This document shows positions 9,306 through 18,273 of a stretch of DNA of 64,000 nucleotides, piece by piece; positions within the stretch are counted from its first letter, which is position 1, and each line of letters opens with the position of its first letter. The DNA lies in NCBI RefSeq assembly GCF_018642165.1, contig NZ_JAHHZM010000008.1, forward strand, positions 186,001 to 250,000. Direction: 5' to 3'. This stretch comes from Echinicola shivajiensis (GTDB lineage Bacteria; Bacteroidota; Bacteroidia; Cytophagales; Cyclobacteriaceae). Below the pieces are notes generated by a model that saw only the letters and a list, made by a program, of their open reading frames with translations, searched no databases and was not told the DNA's origin. The position numbers were made by a program, and so were the translations under genes.

Positions 9306-10778
9306 TTACTCTAACCACCAGGTCATTTTGTTGATTTGGTCATTACCCTCGCCAAATTGTCTACTGATTGCATCAGTAACATTACTGGCATTATAGTTAT
9401 ATTCTGACTGAGGGTAAATCCATCTATATGGAATCTCCACACCTGCAGGCCTCCTAAATGAAGGATATCCACCAGTCCTATGATGATCATAAAATGAGGT
9501 CCATCCTAACTGGAAGAAAGACTGCAGGTACTTTTGCATAATGATCAACTGTAATTGCTCATCCTCGTTTATTGCGTTACTGAAATCATTGATTGGTTTA
9601 GCCAAATAGGCCATAGCAGCATCTTCTCCAACCCACGAAGAATAATTCTCTGCATACATTTCGTAAAATTTAAAGGAGGCTTTCACCGCAGACTCATAAA
9701 GCATTGCCGCATCAGCAGAAATCCAACCCTTTATAGCGGCCTCGGCCAAAATCAGCTGCTGCTCAGAATACCCCAAAAGCATGTATGGCTCATTAACTGG
9801 GTCTTTATGATAACGTTCATTTACTTTGGACACATTTCCCTGAGTTGCCTTTTCATTTACCTCAGCATAAGGAGCTGCAGGATCACCGCCTTCATAGGCA
9901 GTAAAGTCATCAATGGCCTTTCCAGCTTCTTTAGCGGACTTGGTTTGCGTACAGTAAATAAACAATCTTGGATCTTCACGTTCCTGCAGTCTCTGCACAA
10001 AAGTAGAATCCATATACATTCCAGAACTAAAACCACTGGAGTTAAAGTCGGGATAACGATTATCCTGTTGATCTAAAAACACCAACTGACCGCTTTCCTC
10101 CACATTCTCCATTAAGGGCTCATTCTGATAAATAGATGCAAACTCACCTAGGTTTATTTCGCCCTCTTTTCCAGACAGTGTCAACATTACCTTAAGACGG
10201 AAAGCATTCACCAACTTTCTCCAGCTCATCATATCACCATCGTAAATGATATCACCAGCTATGATAGTATTATTGGCAGCAAGGATATCGCTAGCTTCCT
10301 TCAACTCAGCCAAAATGCCTTCAAAAACGGCTTTTTGATCATCATAAACTGGTTGGTAATTTTGTTCTGTTTCGCCCTTTAAGGCTGCTGAATAAGGAAC
10401 ATCACCAAAAGTCAAAGTCAGGTTATAGAAGTAATAAGCTCTGAAAAATTTCCCAAGCGCTACATAAGAAGGCTCCCCAATACGCTCTCCCTCCTCAATC
10501 ATCTTAGATACATCTCTTAGCACACCATATGGTCCATAACTTCCTCTGTCCCATTTGTAATACTGATTGGCATTCTCTCCATCAGTTTGCACCAACATTT
10601 TCAATGCATATAAAGGCGAAGTCCCACGGTATGCCCTGAAAGCATCCCATTCAATTTTGGTCAATAACAACTGAGGGTGCGTCTCAGTGGGCAAATTAGG
10701 GTTGATGTTCATTTCCTCTAGGTTTTGACAGGAGAAAAGCCCAACCAACAGTAAACATATAACTATTATATTTTTCAT
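9306..10778 (-). CDS. SusD/RagB-like outer-membrane lipoprotein
   Basis: The 490-residue product starts with a lipoprotein signal (IVICLLLVGLFSC, Cys 17). It has the SusD-like opening (NPNLPTETHPQLLLTKIEWDAF in two parts: NPNLPTETHP and QLLLTKI) and tetratricopeptide-type helices, with the usual RWIYP-type C-terminal region. SusD-family proteins form a lid over the SusC channel and capture ligands at the cell surface. It lies 32 bases downstream of susC, so the two form the usual pair. The start is a good ATG giving the signal peptide. The ligand cannot be read from sequence; the phospholipase neighbour hints at a lipid-derived substrate. Confidence 0.92.
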   Translation of the reverse strand: MKNIIVICLLLVGLFSCQNLEEMNINPNLPTETHPQLLLTKIEWDAFRAYRGTSPLYALKMLVQTDGENANQYYKWDRGSYGPYGVLRDVSKMIEEGERIGEPSYVALGKFFRAYYFYNLTLTFGDVPYSAALKGETEQNYQPVYDDQKAVFEGILAELKEASDILAANNTIIAGDIIYDGDMMSWRKLVNAFRLKVMLTLSGKEGEINLGEFASIYQNEPLMENVEESGQLVFLDQQDNRYPDFNSSGFSSGMYMDSTFVQRLQEREDPRLFIYCTQTKSAKEAGKAIDDFTAYEGGDPAAPYAEVNEKATQGNVSKVNERYHKDPVNEPYMLLGYSEQQLILAEAAIKGWISADAAMLYESAVKASFKFYEMYAENYSSWVGEDAAMAYLAKPINDFSNAINEDEQLQLIIMQKYLQSFFQLGWTSFYDHHRTGGYPSFRRPAGVEIPYRWIYPQSEYNYNASNVTDAISRQFGEGNDQINKMTWWLE

Positions 10779-10810
10779 TTTTTCTCTTTTTTCTTAGGCT
10801 GAAAAATCAA

Positions 10811-13800
10811 TTAAAAGGTTGCGCGAAGGGTGAAACCAACATACCTTGAAGATGGATCTTGTAAGTTGTTATCATCTCCATAATCAGGGTCCAACAAAGG
10901 CATCTTTTTCCACATGGCCAGGTTATATCCATAAACCGATAGATCCAGTTTCTTGATTTTTTCCGAAGTCATGATATTCATCAAATCATAAGTCACAGAA
11001 AGCCTTCTCAACTTGAAATAAGAACGGTCATACACATTGGCAAAAAGCTCATTTTCTTCCTCGGTTACTTGGGCACGATAAGGGTAGATCTGAGACCAAG
11101 TCTGCCAGCTAACAGCTGTGGTGTTCTGGGTATATTCGCGGGTATCAGAAATAATGTTTCCATTTACATCCCTAACCAACTCACCTCCGGTCACCACTAC
11201 ACCTTCTGGTACATAAACTGGTGCTCCAGCTGCATATTCTTCATCTCTATACAATACCGAGTTGGGATGTTTACCTCCCCACCACATTTTCTCAATGGTC
11301 AAGGAACGAATCAAACCACCCCAAGCTCCATCGATATCCATATCTACTCTAAAGTCTCCTACTCTAAACCTGTTCTGAAGACCCAATCTCCAAGATGGAT
11401 CCAAATGTCCGATTTTGCTTGGGTAAGGATCCCTAGTTGGTAAACCTGTATTGGCATCCAGGATCACTTGACCGTCAGCACTCTTTTGCCAAACAGTAGC
11501 ATAGTAAGCATCCGCTCTATCTCCAACACTTAGATTTCCAAATTTTTCATTGCCACCATAGATATCAGTGATCTTCTTCACATATCTGGTCCAGTTCATA
11601 CCGATATCCCAGCCAAATTTGTTATGGTCAATCGCATTGAAATTTACCATTGCCTCAAAACCATGGGTGGTATATTCATTACCATTAACTTTTCTTGAAG
11701 AAAAACCAGAAGCCTCAGAAATATTCAGGTCAATAATCTGGTTCTCATCCAAAATCCTGTAATAGGTACCTTCCAAGGTCAATCTCTTCTGCGCAAATGA
11801 AGTGGAGAACCCTGCTTCAAAGGAAGTAGATTTCTCAGGCATGATCTGCGAATTCACCAATCCAGAAGGATAGTATACAGACGGAGTAGATCCATATGTA
11901 ACTCCTTTTTGGTAGGTAGCATAAATACTGTAAGGACTTAAATCACTTGATACCTGAGACCAAGAACTATACAGCTTCAAATAATCCATTGCCTTTGGCA
12001 ATCTGATAAATTCAGAAAGCATGGCACTCAGGGACGCTGAAGGATAGAAATAGGAATTGGTGGAGGTTGGCAAAGTAGATGACCAGTCATTTCTTCCTGA
12101 AATATTCAAGAATACTGAATTCCACATATCAAAGTTCACAGAACCATAAGCACTTCGAATGGCTTTTTCTTGAAAAGAATTTCTTGCTTGAACAGGACCT
12201 TGGGTATTGCTTAAACTATAAATTCCAGGAACGATCAATCCATCTGAAGAAGCAAATTCCTGCTGATAGGTCCTGTAAAAACTGGAACCACCGGCATTTA
12301 CTGTAAAGGCAAAATTTTCGCTTATGCTCTTATTATAAGAAGCCAATATATCCGTATCCAAATTCAACCTGCTATCATTCCACATCTTATAATCACCATT
12401 TCTGGAATCACCATAGTTCATATAAGACTTTGGACTTTCCATATCGGAAAAAACCCTATACTCTCTGGCTGAAACCCTACCCTGAACATATAAATCTGGG
12501 GTGATCTGGTATTTCAATTTCAATTTACCATCCAAGGTATTCTGATTGTGCTTCTGGTTAAGCTCATGAGCAGCGAAATACACATTATTATACCAGGCAT
12601 AGTTATAATTGGCTTGACGATAACCTTCAAGCCCCGGTACATACATATGGTCTCTTAGATCCTGTCCATTGACATCATCACCCATCCAGATCAATATGGT
12701 GTACATATGGTTTTTAGGCCCATAGCCATACCTTGGAAAGTTGGGAGAATACACCTTATTATAACTCAAAGTAGCATCCAACTGAAGATTACTTGTTAGA
12801 TCAAATGAACTATTGAAGTTCAAGCCTCCAGTGTTAAGGGAGGTATTTGGAACCTGTCCTTTTTGGTAGGAATAATTACCAGAAAAGTAAAATCTAGATT
12901 TTTCGCCCTGATAGGCAACAGAAAAATCATTCTTGGAAACCACGCCCGTCTTCAAAAAGTCCTTCAAGTTTTCATGCCTTTCCCACGCGATTGGCACTCT
13001 CTCATAACGAGATTTATCATCATATACGGTTCCGGCGACATTTCCGTACCATTCTATCACCTCTCCAGTTTGTAAATCCCTAATAGGGCTATTCCACTGC
13101 GGAATCATCACTCCAGGCTCAAACTTAGGTCCCCAGATCATATCCCCATCAGAGATCCCACCATCAGCACCATCCCAGAATTCATATTTCCCATTTGATC
13201 CATTACCGTATTCAGTCTGTGTTTCAGGGAAAACAGTGAAACCTGCAGTTACCATATTACTAGTAGAAGCAGTTACTGTCAAACCTTCTTTGGAAGCATT
13301 TTTTCTTGTGATCAAGATCGCTCCATTTTTACCTCTTGCACCATAAAGAGCGGATGCCGCACCTCCTTTAAGCACATTGATACTTTCAATATCCTCAGGA
13401 GAAATGTCAAACAAATCAGTCTCTACTGGAATACCATCCAGAACAATCAAAGGAGTCTTACCTCTCAATTTGAAAGAAGGAGATTGAAAAATACCCGTTG
13501 GGTTGGTCACTGTTAAACCAGCAACTTGCCCAGAAAGGGCATTACCCAGGTTCATGGTTCTGGACTCACCCAAAACCTCGGTGTTCACTTCTTGGGTAGC
13601 ATAACCCAATTTTTTCTTTTGTTGTTTGATACCTATAGCCGTAACGACTACTTCATCCAAACTTTTCTGGTCTTCCTCCAAAACCACATTGATTAGGGAA
13701 CGACCATTTATGGCTTCCTCTTTTGCAGTGAAACCGATAAAACTGAATTGTAGCACCGCGTTTCTGTCAGCATTGATCTTGTAATTTCCATCAAAATCCG

Positions 13801-13957
13801 CAACAGTGCCATTTGTGGTCCCTTTGATCATAACCGTAACCCCCGGAAGACCCGCTCCCGAAACATCTGTTACCTGACCTTTTACCAAGTCCTGCCCCGA
13901 TGCGAGGAAGGGGAAACCCATCAGCAGGAAAATAAAAACTGTAAAAACGTGTTTCAT
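10811..13957 (-). CDS. SusC/RagA-type TonB-linked outer-membrane transporter
   Basis: The 1048-residue protein has a signal peptide (residues 1-21), a carboxypeptidase-regulatory-like domain (about 22-105, with VKGQVTDVSGAGLPGVTV), a TonB-dependent plug (about 110-230, with LNVLKGGAASALYGARG-type sequence) and a C-terminal beta barrel ending in aromatic Phe (LRATF), as outer-membrane barrels do. Together with the downstream SusD protein it should import a bulky ligand using TonB energy. A -7-like box lies 86 bases upstream. Farther upstream (14374-14513) lies one copy of the 140-nt structured repeat. Confidence 0.95.
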   Translation of the reverse strand: MKHVFTVFIFLLMGFPFLASGQDLVKGQVTDVSGAGLPGVTVMIKGTTNGTVADFDGNYKINADRNAVLQFSFIGFTAKEEAINGRSLINVVLEEDQKSLDEVVVTAIGIKQQKKKLGYATQEVNTEVLGESRTMNLGNALSGQVAGLTVTNPTGIFQSPSFKLRGKTPLIVLDGIPVETDLFDISPEDIESINVLKGGAASALYGARGKNGAILITRKNASKEGLTVTASTSNMVTAGFTVFPETQTEYGNGSNGKYEFWDGADGGISDGDMIWGPKFEPGVMIPQWNSPIRDLQTGEVIEWYGNVAGTVYDDKSRYERVPIAWERHENLKDFLKTGVVSKNDFSVAYQGEKSRFYFSGNYSYQKGQVPNTSLNTGGLNFNSSFDLTSNLQLDATLSYNKVYSPNFPRYGYGPKNHMYTILIWMGDDVNGQDLRDHMYVPGLEGYRQANYNYAWYNNVYFAAHELNQKHNQNTLDGKLKLKYQITPDLYVQGRVSAREYRVFSDMESPKSYMNYGDSRNGDYKMWNDSRLNLDTDILASYNKSISENFAFTVNAGGSSFYRTYQQEFASSDGLIVPGIYSLSNTQGPVQARNSFQEKAIRSAYGSVNFDMWNSVFLNISGRNDWSSTLPTSTNSYFYPSASLSAMLSEFIRLPKAMDYLKLYSSWSQVSSDLSPYSIYATYQKGVTYGSTPSVYYPSGLVNSQIMPEKSTSFEAGFSTSFAQKRLTLEGTYYRILDENQIIDLNISEASGFSSRKVNGNEYTTHGFEAMVNFNAIDHNKFGWDIGMNWTRYVKKITDIYGGNEKFGNLSVGDRADAYYATVWQKSADGQVILDANTGLPTRDPYPSKIGHLDPSWRLGLQNRFRVGDFRVDMDIDGAWGGLIRSLTIEKMWWGGKHPNSVLYRDEEYAAGAPVYVPEGVVVTGGELVRDVNGNIISDTREYTQNTTAVSWQTWSQIYPYRAQVTEEENELFANVYDRSYFKLRRLSVTYDLMNIMTSEKIKKLDLSVYGYNLAMWKKMPLLDPDYGDDNNLQDPSSRYVGFTLRATF

Positions 13958-14042
13958 AAGTTAGTGTGAATTATAAAATTTAAATAATTGATTTTCAGAC
14001 AAATAATTACTTTTAAAAGGTTTACAAGGTGCAATTTTGACG

Positions 14043-14050
14043 CAAAATTA
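14043..14050 (-). promoter_or_regulatory. Putative -7 box for susC
   Basis: On the minus strand the bases read TAATTTTG, matching TAnnTTTG. It lies 86 bases before the susC ATG. No good -33 TTTG is seen 19-21 bases upstream, so support is weak. Confidence 0.35.
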
Positions 14051-14373
14051 GAAGTCTGATTAAAGGAGGAGATATAAGAGCAATTATGAATTCTTTAATT
14101 GCATTTGGATATCCTTAAGTAAAAATTAATATAAAAGTCGTGATCCTGGTTATGTAAAAATGCCTATAGCTTTAAATCAATATTTGTCATTAAAAAAGAT
14201 CAATAAAACCAAATAGCTGACACCATAAAATAATATTTTAATACCGATAGATATATTATCCAAACGTTAAAACAACTACAGAAGCTGTAAGCTTATCCAT
14301 GCTCAAAATTGATTCAAAAGGGGAAAAAGATCATTAATTAAACAGGATGAAAATAGAAATGGGTATTTAGAAA

Positions 14374-14513
14374 ATCTGATTATCCGCTTTGATGCCAGTA
14401 ACCATAAATCCTTTGCTCAAGTGGTCCGAAGACTGAAGTAATTGATACTTTCTTCAAAAGGATCGTTTCGATTCCCTTTTAACATTTACTGGTGCAATTA
14501 CGGATATACATAT
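14374..14513 (-). repeat. 140-nt structured repeat, copy 1
   Basis: It matches 44722-44861 at 132 of 140 positions without gaps, in the same orientation. Read on the minus strand it can form a closing helix (14382-14387 with 14500-14505, one G-U), a 7-bp second helix (CCAGTAA at 14395-14401 with TTACTGG at 14486-14492) and internal hairpins, one with a C(UUCG)G tetraloop. It ends 417 bases upstream of susC. It may be a cis-acting RNA or a small mobile palindromic element; I do not recognise it as a named family. Confidence 0.8.
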
Positions 14514-14607
14514 TAGAAAAAACTACACTTAAAAATTGGTCAAAAATAACTGGATGTAAATAGAAATCATCCATGCCCAATCAAAGCCTGGCTTCTTGAA
14601 AAAAGGC

Positions 14608-14642
14608 AAAAAAAAAGGCAGATAGACCCTACCTGCTTTTTT
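14608..14642 (-). terminator. Terminator of the cys/siroheme cluster
   Basis: On the minus strand GCAGGTAG pairs with CTATCTGC (8 bp including one G-U) and is followed by about nine T. It lies 46 bases after the siroheme dehydrogenase stop and ends the sulfate-assimilation cluster. Confidence 0.7.
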
Positions 14643-14687
14643 CAAAATTAAATCAACCGCATATTTAAAATCTTATTGACATAAAAA

Positions 14688-15263
14688 TCAGTTTTTCACC
14701 AATAATTCCTTTGTCAACTTATTCAGTGCTTCCACCTTATATTCAAAGTCTCCTTTTAAGGTATCTCTATATTCATTAATGTTCTCGACCATTTCATTAA
14801 TATCCTCAGGAATTACCTCTTCCAAAAATTGTCTTAATCTTTTGGCTGTAGTAGGTGATTTACCATTCGTACTGATGGCTATTTTCACATTGCCCTTGGT
14901 AACAATTCCACCAAGGTAAAAATCACATAATTCAGGGGTATCGGCAATATTCACCAGAAGGTTTCTGGCTTTTGCATCCACTTGGATCTGCTTATTTACT
15001 TCCTTGTCATCAGTTGCGCCAATGACAATATGTCGATTCTCCAGGTATTTTTCCGAATAAGCATCCTCTACCAGAGAAATATTATCCTTTTCTCCAGCTA
15101 TCTTTTTGATCTCATCGGAAACTTCTTTGGCAACGATGGTGACTTTTGCATTTGGACTGGATTTGAGTAAAAAAGAAAGCTTCTCTAACCCAACATTTCC
15201 AGCCCCCACTATTAATGTATTCAACTGTGCTACCTTAAGGAACACAGGGTAAAGTTCGTTCAT
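14688..15263 (-). CDS. Precorrin-2 dehydrogenase / sirohydrochlorin ferrochelatase (Met8-like)
   Basis: The 191-residue protein has an N-terminal NAD-binding Rossmann motif (IVGAGNVGLEK, about residues 18-28), then IGATDDKEVN and the VNIADTPELCDFYLGGIV block, with ISTNGKSPTTAKRLRQFLEE, all typical of the CysG N-terminal domain or yeast Met8p. It oxidises precorrin-2 to sirohydrochlorin and may insert iron, completing siroheme for the sulfite reductase encoded upstream. It is the last gene of the cluster, 85 bases after cobA, and is followed by a terminator. CysG here is split into two proteins instead of fused. Confidence 0.9.
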   Translation of the reverse strand: MNELYPVFLKVAQLNTLIVGAGNVGLEKLSFLLKSSPNAKVTIVAKEVSDEIKKIAGEKDNISLVEDAYSEKYLENRHIVIGATDDKEVNKQIQVDAKARNLLVNIADTPELCDFYLGGIVTKGNVKIAISTNGKSPTTAKRLRQFLEEVIPEDINEMVENINEYRDTLKGDFEYKVEALNKLTKELLVKN

Positions 15264-15348
15264 TGTGACATGATTTTTATGATAAGCACAATTAGAGCAT
15301 TAATATATTAATAATATCTCAATACTCCTGCTTTATTTATGGAAAAAA

Positions 15349-16113
15349 CTAAATTCGTATAGCTTCTCGATAAATATTCATCAGTTTAGGGCTTTCACTG
15401 ACAACATTTCCAATGATAATGATCGCCGGAGCACCCACACCACTTTCAAGTACCTTTTGCTCAATATTATATATTTGACCGGCCACTACTTTTTCAGTTG
15501 GGGTTGTTCCATTTTGAATCAAGGCAATCGGAGTATCCTCTCTCCCAAGAGCGCTAAACTCTTGGACAATTTCCTTAAGCTTTCTTGTCCCCATAAGGAT
15601 AACCAGGGTGGCGGTGGATTGAGCAGCAATTCTAATATCTCTAGACAGTTGACCGGAAGAAGTAGTTCCTGTAATCACCCAAAAGCTTTCTGAAACACCT
15701 CTTTTGGTAACAGGGATTCCTTGATAAGCGGGAACAGCTACACTTGAGGTAATGCCCGGAACAATCTCCGTTTTTATCCCAAACTTCTGGGCATATTCAA
15801 TTTCTTCTGCTCCCCTACCAAAGACAAATGGATCTCCACCCTTAAGCCGGACCACATGTCCGTACTTCAAGGCGTAATCCACTATCATTTGATTGGTTTT
15901 TTCCTGAGGGTTTAATTTACTCCCCTGTCTTTTGCCCACAAACACCTTTAAGGCATTTTTTGTGGCATGATTTAGCAAAGATTTGTCTACAAGTGCATCA
16001 TATAATATCACATCCGCCTTGCCCAGTGCCAATACGCCCTTTAAGGTGATCAACTCAGGATCACCAGGGCCAGCACCGACCAAAGTTAACTTAGGTGTGA
16101 TTTTAGGGATCAT
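15349..16113 (-). CDS. cobA: Uroporphyrinogen-III C-methyltransferase
   Basis: The 254-residue protein carries the tetrapyrrole methylase signatures LVGAGPGDPELITLKG (residues about 11-26), RLKGGDPFVFGRGAEE and VPGITSSVAVPAYQGIP. It methylates uroporphyrinogen III twice with S-adenosylmethionine to give precorrin-2, the first step to siroheme. Its ATG overlaps the stop of the sulfite reductase by four bases (ATGA), showing translational coupling with the enzyme that needs the cofactor. It corresponds to the C-terminal half of CysG. Confidence 0.95.
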   Translation of the reverse strand: MIPKITPKLTLVGAGPGDPELITLKGVLALGKADVILYDALVDKSLLNHATKNALKVFVGKRQGSKLNPQEKTNQMIVDYALKYGHVVRLKGGDPFVFGRGAEEIEYAQKFGIKTEIVPGITSSVAVPAYQGIPVTKRGVSESFWVITGTTSSGQLSRDIRIAAQSTATLVILMGTRKLKEIVQEFSALGREDTPIALIQNGTTPTEKVVAGQIYNIEQKVLESGVGAPAIIIIGNVVSESPKLMNIYREAIRI

Positions 16114-18212
16114 GCTTCTACCTCCTTAGCTCTGTAATCACTTATAAGATGGTAAACTTTTTCTGCTTTAGCATAATAAGCTCTTGCAAACTCTTCAGTT
16201 GGCTCATTTTTCTGAAGCTCATATACAATATCAGCAAAACTAGATCCCAAATCGATTTTGCCAGTAGACACAAAAATTTCATCAAACTGACTTACAATAT
16301 TGGCATAAGAGTTAGCTGACTTTCCTTCAGAAATCATGATGGCCTTAGCTGTGTTCACCAAAGTAGCATAAGTATGGTAAATGCTATCTGACCATTTTTG
16401 ATCATTCAAGCTATCTTCAGCATTGGCCAGCTTTTCTCTTGCTTCCAAAAGCAGGGTTGCCACCAAATCAATTACCACACCGGCACACTCACCAACGCCT
16501 ACTGCTTTCACATATGGTTGCTCATTGCCCCAGTCTATGTAATCTGCATCTACCACATCATCCGTACTGGCCAATGGCTTCAGCTGCTCATAGAAATACA
16601 TTTGACCCTGACGGTCATAGTAATTCACAAAAGTCTCACCTTTTTCAGCGTTTTTATCAAAATCATCTAAAATAACTCTTAAAGCCTGAGGTGCTCTTTT
16701 ACTTGGGATTTTAATCACTTTATCGGCAAATCTTCCTTCACCGTCACCAAGAATTGCTCCACCCAAAAGTACCTGAAGGGCAGGAATCACAGATTTACCC
16801 ACTTTAATGGACATGCCTTGGAACCCAATGGCAGCCATATTATGCTGACCACAAGCATTCATACAACCTGAAATTTTAATGCTCAAGTCCTTATTAAACA
16901 AATGCTGAGGGTATTCTTTAGCAATGACTTCTTCAAGGACATGTGCAGCACCAGTACTGCTGGCTATACCCAAGTTACAAGTATCAGTACCTGGACAAGC
17001 AGTAAGGTCTCCTAGAGTATTGTAACCAAAAGCCACGAAATCCAGCTTTTGCAATTCTTGATAGAAGAATGGCAATGCCGCTTCCTGCACATCTCTGATC
17101 AGGATGTTTTGCCTTAAGGTAAGGCGGATCTCATCATTGGCATATTCACTTACCAAATCTGCCAATTTTCTGGCCTTATCGGTATAAAAATCTCCCAAAT
17201 GCACCTTAATACCTATGGATACATAACCAGCTTGCTTTTGAGGAAGCACATTGGTCTTCAACCAGTTTTGGTAGGCCTCTCCTTCTGGAACTGCTACTGC
17301 AGGCACTTCAGGCTTAGCTATTGTGTTTTTAGCCTCGTAGGCTTTATAATCGATTGGATAGGCCTGGAACTGCAGGGCTTTTTGTTCCTGCTCCACCAAA
17401 CTCATGAATTCATCCACACCAATTTCCTTGATAAGGAATTTCATCCTTGCCTTCATTCTCTTGGCCCTTTCACCATGTCGGTCAAAGATCCTCACCACAC
17501 CTTCAATGAAAGGAATCAATTTATCTTCAGCTAAGAAATCGGTAATGATATCTGCATTTCTAGGCTGTGAACCCAAACCTCCACCAAGCATTACTTTGAA
17601 TCCCCTTTGTTCTTGACCATCTACGGTCTTCACTTTAGGAATAAAACCCAAGTCATGCAGATAGGTCAAAGCTGTATCCTCCTCCGTTGCAGAGAAGGCC
17701 ATCTTGAACTTACGGCCCATTTCCTGACAAATAGGATTTCTAAGCATATACCTAAAAGTGGCATCTGCATAAGGCGTAACATCAAAAGCTTCCTTAGGAT
17801 CAACACCAGCCGTTTCAGAAGCTGTTACGTTTCTGACGGTATTACCACAGGCCTCTCTTAGGGTGACATCATCCTTTTCCAGTTCCGCCCATAGTTCGGG
17901 AGTCCTGTCCAAGCTCACATAGTGGATCTGAATATCCTGACGGGTAGTGATGTGCAATCTACCCGTTGAAAACTCATCAGAAACCTTACAGATCCTGTGC
18001 AACTGCTTACCTGTCACCTTACCATAAGGTAATTTGATACGGATCATTTGCACTCCTGGCTGTCTTTGGCCGTAAACACCTCTAGCCAATCTGAGACTCC
18101 TGAATTTTTCTTCGTCTATTTTACCGTCCTTGAAAAGCGCAATTTTCTTTTCCAGTTCGATAATATCTTTTTCCACAACGGGATTTTCTATTTCTGTTCT
18201 AAAGCTTTGCAT
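16110..18212 (-). CDS. Ferredoxin-type sulfite (or nitrite) reductase with C-terminal HEPN-like domain
   Basis: The 700-residue protein has two ferredoxin-like/siroheme half domains (about residues 45-290 and 320-540). The 4Fe-4S and siroheme ligands are visible as CPGTDTC (Cys 406 and 412) and CMNAC (Cys 450 and 454). It reduces sulfite to sulfide with six electrons. The last 130 residues (about 570-695) are helical and contain ARAYYAKAEKVYHLI, resembling a HEPN domain; no Rx4-6H nuclease motif is seen. Placement between cysN and cobA argues for sulfite over nitrite as the substrate. It is 61 bases downstream of cysN. Confidence 0.9.
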   Translation of the reverse strand: MQSFRTEIENPVVEKDIIELEKKIALFKDGKIDEEKFRSLRLARGVYGQRQPGVQMIRIKLPYGKVTGKQLHRICKVSDEFSTGRLHITTRQDIQIHYVSLDRTPELWAELEKDDVTLREACGNTVRNVTASETAGVDPKEAFDVTPYADATFRYMLRNPICQEMGRKFKMAFSATEEDTALTYLHDLGFIPKVKTVDGQEQRGFKVMLGGGLGSQPRNADIITDFLAEDKLIPFIEGVVRIFDRHGERAKRMKARMKFLIKEIGVDEFMSLVEQEQKALQFQAYPIDYKAYEAKNTIAKPEVPAVAVPEGEAYQNWLKTNVLPQKQAGYVSIGIKVHLGDFYTDKARKLADLVSEYANDEIRLTLRQNILIRDVQEAALPFFYQELQKLDFVAFGYNTLGDLTACPGTDTCNLGIASSTGAAHVLEEVIAKEYPQHLFNKDLSIKISGCMNACGQHNMAAIGFQGMSIKVGKSVIPALQVLLGGAILGDGEGRFADKVIKIPSKRAPQALRVILDDFDKNAEKGETFVNYYDRQGQMYFYEQLKPLASTDDVVDADYIDWGNEQPYVKAVGVGECAGVVIDLVATLLLEAREKLANAEDSLNDQKWSDSIYHTYATLVNTAKAIMISEGKSANSYANIVSQFDEIFVSTGKIDLGSSFADIVYELQKNEPTEEFARAYYAKAEKVYHLISDYRAKEVEA

Positions 18213-18273
18213 AGTGGTTATTGTATTTGGTATGAATGAACCTAAAAGGGCTGAATTAATCAGCCGGTTCTTT

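Larger units (their letters stand above)
13958..14687. other. 730-bp gene-free region with structured repeat
   Basis: No credible coding region is present. It holds the putative susC promoter (14043-14050), repeat copy 1 (14374-14513), a near-identical 16-base direct repeat on both sides of that copy (14345-14360 and 14552-14567, 15/16 matching), and the terminator of the siroheme gene (14608-14642). The remainder is AT-rich with no recognisable signal. Confidence 0.7.
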
